This document shows, in pieces, positions 1 to 4,702 of a stretch of 6,420 bases of DNA. The stretch lies in contig JALURH010000204.1 in NCBI GenBank assembly GCA_027017025.1, positions 2,034-8,453 of the forward strand, given 5' to 3'. Position 1 is the first letter of the stretch, and each line of letters begins with the position of its first letter. A program made the position numbers and the translations under genes. The DNA comes from Thermofilaceae archaeon (lineage in GTDB: Archaea > Thermoproteota > Thermoprotei > Thermofilales > Thermofilaceae). The notes beneath the pieces are model-generated. The model saw only the letters and a program-made list of their open reading frames with translations. It made no database searches and had not been told where the DNA came from.

Positions 1-60
1 AGTGCCGAACAAGTGCGTAGGTGCTCCCGCAGTCGGGCATGGAGGATGCCCAACCGTAAT
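1..60. other. GC-rich flank: end of a convergent gene or piece of a structured RNA
   Basis: This stretch is about 60 percent G+C (36 of 60 by hand count), richer than the cdh genes look. On the plus strand, a frame open from position 2 to a TAG at 98-100 reads VPNKCVGAPAVGHGGCP and then a Lys/Asn/Gln-rich end; it could be the last 32 codons of a gene convergent with cdhE. I do not recognise the protein. Alternatively it is RNA: 35-40 and 46-51 form a perfect 6-bp hairpin (GGGCAT, loop GGAGG), and 26-29 with 34-37 form a competing CCCG/CGGG stem. Neither reading can be settled from the 60 bases available. Confidence 0.25.
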
Positions 61-62
61 GA

Positions 63-101
63 CCTACTCTGTATCAAAAAAACAAAACAATACAGAGTAG
101 G
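63..101 (-). terminator. Inverted repeat with U-rich loop after cdhE, probable operon terminator
   Basis: Positions 63-74 and 90-101 form a perfect 12-bp inverted repeat (CCTACTCTGTAT with its complement) around a 15-base loop. In the operon transcript the loop is almost entirely U with a few G. It begins 8 bases after the cdhE TAA. Archaeal RNA polymerase stops at U-tracts without needing a hairpin, so the loop may be the actual stop and the stem may protect the RNA 3' end. Unlike a bacterial terminator, the U-tract is inside the loop rather than after the stem. Seen from the plus strand the loop is A-rich, so it would not serve a convergent gene equally. Confidence 0.5.
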
Positions 102-108
102 GGAACGG

Positions 109-1545
109 TTAGCTCCTGGATAATTCTTCTATGATTTGAGGGGTCCATTTCTCGCCTATAAATTTAGGAATATCTTTTGAGTCTAGTGGACCCACTAGCA
201 CTTTCCACCCAGTAGCGTCCTCTATATCTCCAGCCAACCTAGCTGCCTTGCCTGGTATTATAAGTATCCTGTGCTTAACTTTCTCCTCTACTCCCGAAGA
301 CTTAAGTAGCTCAGCAACGTTCTCTGGAAGCAACTTCCTGCCTGGAACAGCACATTCAACGGCTATACCTTCAGTATCCACAACCAAGAGGTAGCAGTCG
401 ATTTTACCAGCTTCGATATCCCCCGAGACAATATAGTATGTTAAAGCAAAGTTACCCGTAATCATTACTGGAGAAAGCTCACCTGGGTTACCTATTATCC
501 TGAGACCTGGCTCTACCGAAACAGGTTTCCGTGGATCAGTGTAGATATTGAATCTTAACATCACTAGTGGTAGAAGCGACCACCCCTCAATTGAGTGCAT
601 TATTAGAAGATCCGCATATCTTATGATCAACATAGCGGCAGTAACTGTTTCCCACCACATTTTTGTCTGGCTATCTCCCTCCACAGTCTTCCACGCTGTA
701 ATAGGTGTACCTACAAGCGGGAAACCAGCTAATTTATAGTCGTCGTTACAGGCTTTCCAGCGAAGCATTGTAAAAGCATTCAAGGTATATCCAAGCCCTT
801 TTCTACCCACAAAGGTTCCAGGATCCAATGCTATGTCGTTAACACCGTTGTCTAGAGCAGTTTTTGCTAGAGATACGAGGGTATCCAAGTCCCCCGGACT
901 AAATATAGTCACCGGGACACCATATTTCTTCGCAAGCTCAATTATTCTCTGCCAGTTGTCTTTCGTTAAAGCATATACTAGCGGCCTACCATCTGGGATA
1001 GCCGATAAACCTGCCTCAATAATCCTAGGGTTAAGTGAACATAATACTAGGGGGAAACTAGTGTTACTAGCAACGAAACCTACAGTCTTCCTAAACTTCT
1101 CAGGATCATTTGAGACCGATCTTACGGCAATTAGGTCTAGCGTTAAGCTCCTACCAATATAGTCGTACTTAAAGTTCTCAGCTATATCTATCCTCCTTAT
1201 AAGCTCCTCCTTACTCATCGTATCGTCTACATCTATAGCTATCGGTGTAGGATTAATGTACGTTAACTCGTGCCTATGCATAACGTATTCTCCCCCTATC
1301 TTTACTACGCGTTTATCGCTGCGAATCTCTATCTCCTTTACAGGAGGGTTAAGTATTTCCCTGAGTTTCTCGTAGTTCTGATTATATTTACTCTCCTCAA
1401 GAAGCGGGGTACATTTCTCCAGCTTAGTTTCCATATTGACTAGGCGTACAGCAAATGCCATACAGTTTTCTTCGCCACACTTCTTGCAGTTGGTCCTCGG
1501 CAATAGCTTATATATCTCTATTGGGCTAACAGCCTTCCAGGGCAC
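109..1545 (-). CDS. cdhE: ACDS corrinoid/iron-sulfur protein subunit gamma (large subunit)
   Basis: Large subunit of the corrinoid iron-sulfur protein. It binds the B12 cofactor that carries the methyl group and a [4Fe-4S] cluster that re-reduces cobalt. Preferred start is GTG at 1543-1545, giving 478 residues beginning PWKAVSPIEIYKLLP after Met; this fits where the family begins. The frame extends 10 codons upstream to a TTG inside cdhD, but that codon has no good ribosome site, whereas GGGTGA sits 5 bases before the GTG. Counted from the GTG, Cys20, Cys23, Cys28 and Cys45 form the N-terminal C-x2-C-x4-C-x16-C cluster motif. A TIM barrel spans about 90-350 (LTYINPTPIAIDVDD to VEPGLRIIGNP). 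The C-terminal corrinoid-binding domain spans about 360-465 (TGNFALTYYIVSGDIE, CYLLVVDTEGIAVE, IPGKAARLAGDIEDATGWKV). It is the last gene of the operon, ending in TAA 8 bases before an inverted repeat. Confidence 0.96.
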   Translation of the reverse strand: MPWKAVSPIEIYKLLPRTNCKKCGEENCMAFAVRLVNMETKLEKCTPLLEESKYNQNYEKLREILNPPVKEIEIRSDKRVVKIGGEYVMHRHELTYINPTPIAIDVDDTMSKEELIRRIDIAENFKYDYIGRSLTLDLIAVRSVSNDPEKFRKTVGFVASNTSFPLVLCSLNPRIIEAGLSAIPDGRPLVYALTKDNWQRIIELAKKYGVPVTIFSPGDLDTLVSLAKTALDNGVNDIALDPGTFVGRKGLGYTLNAFTMLRWKACNDDYKLAGFPLVGTPITAWKTVEGDSQTKMWWETVTAAMLIIRYADLLIMHSIEGWSLLPLVMLRFNIYTDPRKPVSVEPGLRIIGNPGELSPVMITGNFALTYYIVSGDIEAGKIDCYLLVVDTEGIAVECAVPGRKLLPENVAELLKSSGVEEKVKHRILIIPGKAARLAGDIEDATGWKVLVGPLDSKDIPKFIGEKWTPQIIEELSRS

Positions 1546-1550
1546 ATATA

Positions 1551-1556
1551 TCACCC
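1551..1556 (-). promoter_or_regulatory. Ribosome binding site of cdhE, fused to the cdhD stop
   Basis: GGGTGA on the minus strand, followed by TATAT and then the GTG at 1543-1545. The TGA is the stop of cdhD, so the two subunits of the corrinoid protein are probably translated in a coupled way. This site is the reason for choosing the GTG start over the TTG ten codons upstream. Confidence 0.7.
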
Positions 1557-2759
1557 TATCTTCATACTCACCCAATCATAGATATCCTCGCTACGGGTTG
1601 GCTCTCCACGTAGGAAGAAGCTAATTATATCCTTTAGCGTCTTGATAGAGAATGGATGCATCATCATAAGGTAGTCGGCGCCAGCTAATAGTGTAGCGAG
1701 ACCTGTAATAGTTTCCCAGATAGGTCCTCTAATCTCCTTCGGGCCCCAATATGGATCCATCTTCATCCACGCCTCACGCGCAGCCCACGCGTTTGTTACA
1801 CCCGCAACTATCGGGTGTTGGAGGTCAGCATCCCCCTTAAGTGCAGCTAGTCTAGCTCTCTCCATTACAGTAAACCCATACTCTAATCCGTATCCTATAC
1901 CAGCGATATTTGTATCCATCATTATTCTCTCCTTGGGGAGATAGTCGTAAAGCTTCCTGTTAAGTTCCCTAGCTTTATCTAAATCCATTGGTGTAAAGGC
2001 TATTACAACAGCATCCTTATTTCTTAAGTACTCTGCAATATCCTCTAGCTTCATATCAAGGTTCAGAGAGTTAAGAACTACTCTCTCTCCTTCTGCAACA
2101 TCAATAACCTTCTTAAAGACCTTAACATCCTTTACTGGATCTCCAGAACCACCAATAGTTAATGGTACCTTTACAGCTTGGAGAACTTCCTCAACAACCT
2201 TAGCTGCCTCTGAGGGAGGAGTATCCTTCACATAGGGATCTGTACTCACTAGATGCAGGTTTATTATTTCAGCACCATATTTCTCTACACACCTCCTAGC
2301 CCACTCAGCTGGATCATTTAATACATCCTCAAAGTGTTGCCTCACACTTTTAGGCAGTTTTATCTTCATATCGAAAACATCCATAGCTATAACTGGGGGA
2401 TGAGGCATAGAACCCTTGAAGAGATAGAATGGTGGGAGAGACTCCCCGCCCACAACTAGTGTCCTATCCCGCGTACCTCCCTCACTTTTCGTCGCCCCAA
2501 TTTTTACTTCAACCACCTTCCCAACCCACTCCATTACTGGCTCCTCAAATCTTACTTCAGCTAATTTCAGAATTTTCTCCACAGGTGGAGCTTTGATAAC
2601 TTGCCTTATCATCCCCGGTTGTACAATGAGTTCAAGTTCATCAACTTCTATCTCAACGTCTTCAAGTATAAGTTCACCATGTCTCTCGAGTGCTTCAAGT
2701 ATCTTTGATGCAAGAAACTCGGCTAAACCATTTATCCCCTTATCTTCTTTCTTTACCAC
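1551..2759 (-). CDS. cdhD: ACDS corrinoid/iron-sulfur protein subunit delta (small subunit)
   Basis: Small subunit of the corrinoid iron-sulfur protein, which pairs with CdhE to move methyl groups between tetrahydromethanopterin-type carriers and the CdhC A-cluster. About 402 residues if translation starts at the GTG at 2757-2759, a few dozen shorter than Methanosarcina homologues as I remember them. A charged N-terminal helix-rich stretch is followed by the conserved GATKSEGGTRDRT segment and then a TIM barrel beginning at MPHPPVIAMDVFD. Barrel motifs include TIGGSGDPVKD, LNSLNLDMKLEDIA, MMDTNIAGIGYGLEYG and AGADYLMMMHPFS. There is one cysteine and no cluster motif, as expected. The frame also opens with GTG at 2766-2768, but AGGAGG abuts that codon directly. 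The GTG three codons later has GGTGA 5 bases ahead, the same spacing as in cdhE, so I prefer it. The gene overlaps the cdhC end by about 20 bases and ends in TGA within the cdhE ribosome site. Confidence 0.95.
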   Translation of the reverse strand: MVKKEDKGINGLAEFLASKILEALERHGELILEDVEIEVDELELIVQPGMIRQVIKAPPVEKILKLAEVRFEEPVMEWVGKVVEVKIGATKSEGGTRDRTLVVGGESLPPFYLFKGSMPHPPVIAMDVFDMKIKLPKSVRQHFEDVLNDPAEWARRCVEKYGAEIINLHLVSTDPYVKDTPPSEAAKVVEEVLQAVKVPLTIGGSGDPVKDVKVFKKVIDVAEGERVVLNSLNLDMKLEDIAEYLRNKDAVVIAFTPMDLDKARELNRKLYDYLPKERIMMDTNIAGIGYGLEYGFTVMERARLAALKGDADLQHPIVAGVTNAWAAREAWMKMDPYWGPKEIRGPIWETITGLATLLAGADYLMMMHPFSIKTLKDIISFFLRGEPTRSEDIYDWVSMKIG

Positions 2760-4155
2760 CTTTCTCACCCCTCCTAATAATAGCCTTCTTAGCGCGTATC
2801 CTTACATTCTTCATAACAATGCGGAAACCGCCAATAGTTACAGGTATACCCTCTGGGATAGATAGTACCGCTTCCCCAGTTACAGGAGCTTCAGCTACAG
2901 CTTCTTCTCTAACTTCTTCCTCAACAGCTACCTCCTCCTTCCATCTCTCAACAACCGGGTGCCCTTTCTCCTTTAAAAACCTCTTTAGCTCTTCGATATT
3001 TGTGGCGTCCTTCTCTGTTGCAACTTTGTTAACAACATCCTTCGGTATAAAGTCCTTTACTCTCTCCTTAAGTTCTGAGGGCAACCAAACTACCCTCTTC
3101 CATCCCCCATCGGCCTGCAGAAACTTTGGTGAACGCATATACTCGATAGATATACCATGGAAACCATCTATCTGTCGACCACCAGCTGTAGAGTCGGCAA
3201 GCGTTGAAAACCTTAAACCATTTACCGTTACTCCCTTAAACCCTCTATGGACAATACCGAACCCATCCACCTCGGGGATATAGAAGGCTACAGCCTCGAA
3301 ACATCCACAAGATGTATGCGGGTATCCAAATGCTGTATACAACCACACTCTCGTAATTGCTCCAAGAGATTTCTCCTTAATAGCTTTGTTTACACCAGAA
3401 TACTCGCCTTTTATCGGATCCAGACATTCACCTTTCTCGATAGCGAATAACGGTCCCTTAGGATCAACTCTTGCGGCTGCCCTACCATCAAACCAGCTGA
3501 TAGCACCACAGTTAGAATACCTCTGAGGTGTTATTACACAAACATGTGTTGGAGCAAATGACTGACATAGGGAACATCCATAAAATACATCTACCTCTTC
3601 GTCCTTAAGTCCCCTAGCTCTAGCATCCCTAGCTTCGTAAATCTTCATAGCCTCCTGCCAAAGCTCCTTGACTTTCCCCGGGTCAGTAATGAAGGTTATC
3701 TGGATCTTCTCGATAATCGGTAACTCGCTTTTAAATAGCCTTTGTAAAACCTTCCCTATATACACAAAAGAGTTTAACCCCTTGTTATAGGATTTCTTGC
3801 TAAGTCTCAGCCATATATCATATCTCTGGTTAAGGTGCATGAAGCCTTCAATATAATTACAGTACTCGTGTATTCTTCTCTCAATAACTCCCTCGAGATC
3901 TTCCTCAAGTTGCTTCCCAGCAACTTCTACAAGGATACCGAAGGGATATGACTTACCTTCCTCAAGCTCGTTTAAGTCTGGTCCAATAATCTCTATTTTA
4001 CCGTCCTCTACTTCCTCTAATTTTCTAACCCTAACTAACTCGAACTTATGATCTACCTTCGGTCCGCCAAGCTCAACATACATGTCTTTTCTTCTAATAC
4101 GTTCTCCCTCGTATACCACCCCAACATCAACCGGAATATCCTCAAACATCGACAT
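2740..4155 (-). CDS. cdhC: ACDS complex subunit beta (acetyl-CoA synthase, A-cluster)
   Basis: Catalyses synthesis or cleavage of the C-C and C-S bonds of acetyl-CoA, using methyl from the corrinoid protein, CO from CdhA, and CoA. The 471 residues match archaeal CdhC, which lacks the roughly 300-residue N-terminal CODH-binding domain of bacterial AcsB. A-cluster ligands are complete: [4Fe-4S] cysteines 194, 197, 206 and 216, then the Cys283-Gly284-Cys285 motif for the distal nickel. This spacing (3, 9, 10, 67) is the same as in Moorella AcsB Cys506/509/518/528/595/597, and Phe200 matches its A-cluster phenylalanine. Residues 405-428 form a Glu/Ala/Val-rich linker, followed by a short beta-like module (IGGFRIVMKNVRIRAKKAII) and a basic tail. 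ATG start with AGGTGA 4 bases upstream; that motif includes the cdhB stop. The 3' end overlaps the start of cdhD by about 20 bases. Confidence 0.97.
   Translation of the reverse strand: MSMFEDIPVDVGVVYEGERIRRKDMYVELGGPKVDHKFELVRVRKLEEVEDGKIEIIGPDLNELEEGKSYPFGILVEVAGKQLEEDLEGVIERRIHEYCNYIEGFMHLNQRYDIWLRLSKKSYNKGLNSFVYIGKVLQRLFKSELPIIEKIQITFITDPGKVKELWQEAMKIYEARDARARGLKDEEVDVFYGCSLCQSFAPTHVCVITPQRYSNCGAISWFDGRAAARVDPKGPLFAIEKGECLDPIKGEYSGVNKAIKEKSLGAITRVWLYTAFGYPHTSCGCFEAVAFYIPEVDGFGIVHRGFKGVTVNGLRFSTLADSTAGGRQIDGFHGISIEYMRSPKFLQADGGWKRVVWLPSELKERVKDFIPKDVVNKVATEKDATNIEELKRFLKEKGHPVVERWKEEVAVEEEVREEAVAEAPVTGEAVLSIPEGIPVTIGGFRIVMKNVRIRAKKAIIRRGEKGGKERR
2765..2775 (-). promoter_or_regulatory. Ribosome binding site of cdhD, inside the end of cdhC
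   Basis: AGGAGGGGTGA on the minus strand contains both AGGAGG and GGTGA. GGTGA lies 5 bases before the GTG at 2757-2759. A GTG at 2766-2768 lies within the motif itself and is therefore an unlikely start. The motif is translated as part of the basic CdhC tail, and here the TGA is out of the cdhC frame. Confidence 0.7.
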
Positions 4156-4159
4156 AATC

Positions 4160-4165
4160 TCACCT
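4160..4165 (-). promoter_or_regulatory. Ribosome binding site of cdhC, fused to the cdhB stop
   Basis: AGGTGA on the minus strand, 4 bases before the cdhC ATG. It is complementary to the archaeal 16S rRNA 3' end (family knowledge). Its last three bases are the TGA stop codon of cdhB, so a ribosome terminating cdhB sits on the cdhC initiation site. This supports translational coupling and decides the first of two nearby ATG codons as the start. Confidence 0.75.
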
Positions 4166-4699
4166 AAGGTTATTCACCAACTCCTCCAAAAATTTATACC
4201 ATTCATTCAAGCGCATATTGGGAGGAGACCAAGTAGCATTAGGCTGGAAATATGGATCTAAAGTCATCGTTTTTAACCATTTATATGCGAAGTGTTTCAA
4301 GCCGGAGAGCATGAGCCACTCATAGTAGTAATGAAAGCCTATGAATATAGCTAGGTCATATTTTCCTTTATCATCAAAGCCTCTCCAACTCGGATCAGAT
4401 AGTCTATCTAGGAGCTCCATAGCTGGCATAAGATATATATCTTTGTAGCCCTTTTCCCTAAATCTCCGTATGAGTCTACCGGTTACAACAATATGGGCAT
4501 TAATTAACTGTGCTAACTCCACCAGGTAGTTAACAAGGTTTTTACCGCCCTCTTCGAACTTGGATACACGGTTACCAACTACTATAAGTGGCCGCTTTGA
4601 AGCTCTCATCAATATAGCTAACTTCTTCGGCTCACTTACCAAGAAAGCTTTGATGGGCCCAGGTACCTCAGCTCTCTGCCAGGGTTCACCTCTAATCAT
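4160..4699 (-). CDS. cdhB: ACDS complex subunit epsilon
   Basis: Small subunit that binds CdhA to form the alpha2-epsilon2 CO dehydrogenase component. It has no metal centre of its own, and its role is thought to be structural or in electron transfer with flavin. The 179-residue length fits the family (about 170). Recognisable features are the N-terminal PWQRAEVPGP segment that follows the start, a Rossmann-like beta strand RPLIVVGNRV at residues 37-46, a second strand DLAIFIGFHYYY at 115-126, and the C-terminal TLDPYFQPNATWS segment at 146-158. ATG start, 3 bases after the cdhA TGA. The ribosome site is weak: only AGGCGATGA, which contains the cdhA stop, lies in front, so translation is probably coupled to cdhA. 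A stronger GAGGTGA a few codons inside the gene has no in-frame start at useful distance and would remove the conserved N-terminus, so it is not used. No cysteines are present. Confidence 0.94.
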   Translation of the reverse strand: MIRGEPWQRAEVPGPIKAFLVSEPKKLAILMRASKRPLIVVGNRVSKFEEGGKNLVNYLVELAQLINAHIVVTGRLIRRFREKGYKDIYLMPAMELLDRLSDPSWRGFDDKGKYDLAIFIGFHYYYEWLMLSGLKHFAYKWLKTMTLDPYFQPNATWSPPNMRLNEWYKFLEELVNNLR

Positions 4700-4702
4700 G
4701 TT

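Noticed and set aside
1..108. tRNA, C/D-box or H/ACA RNA, or CRISPR repeat in the flank
   Set aside because: No cloverleaf, T-arm consensus, clear C and D box pair, or repeated unit could be found; only short hairpins are visible, so no RNA class is assigned.
2690..3283. A 197-codon open frame on the plus strand opposite the end of cdhC
   Set aside because: Its product is Ser/Thr/Pro-rich low complexity created by antisense reading of Glu/Lys-rich coding sequence, and it overlaps a gene with complete catalytic motifs. The other plus-strand frames opposite cdhA, cdhB, cdhD and cdhE are shadows for the same reason.
4680..4695. GAGGTGA near the cdhB start as a ribosome site for a shorter cdhB
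   Set aside because: There is no in-frame start codon at suitable distance after it, and it encodes the conserved N-terminal region, so it is probably chance or a coding effect.
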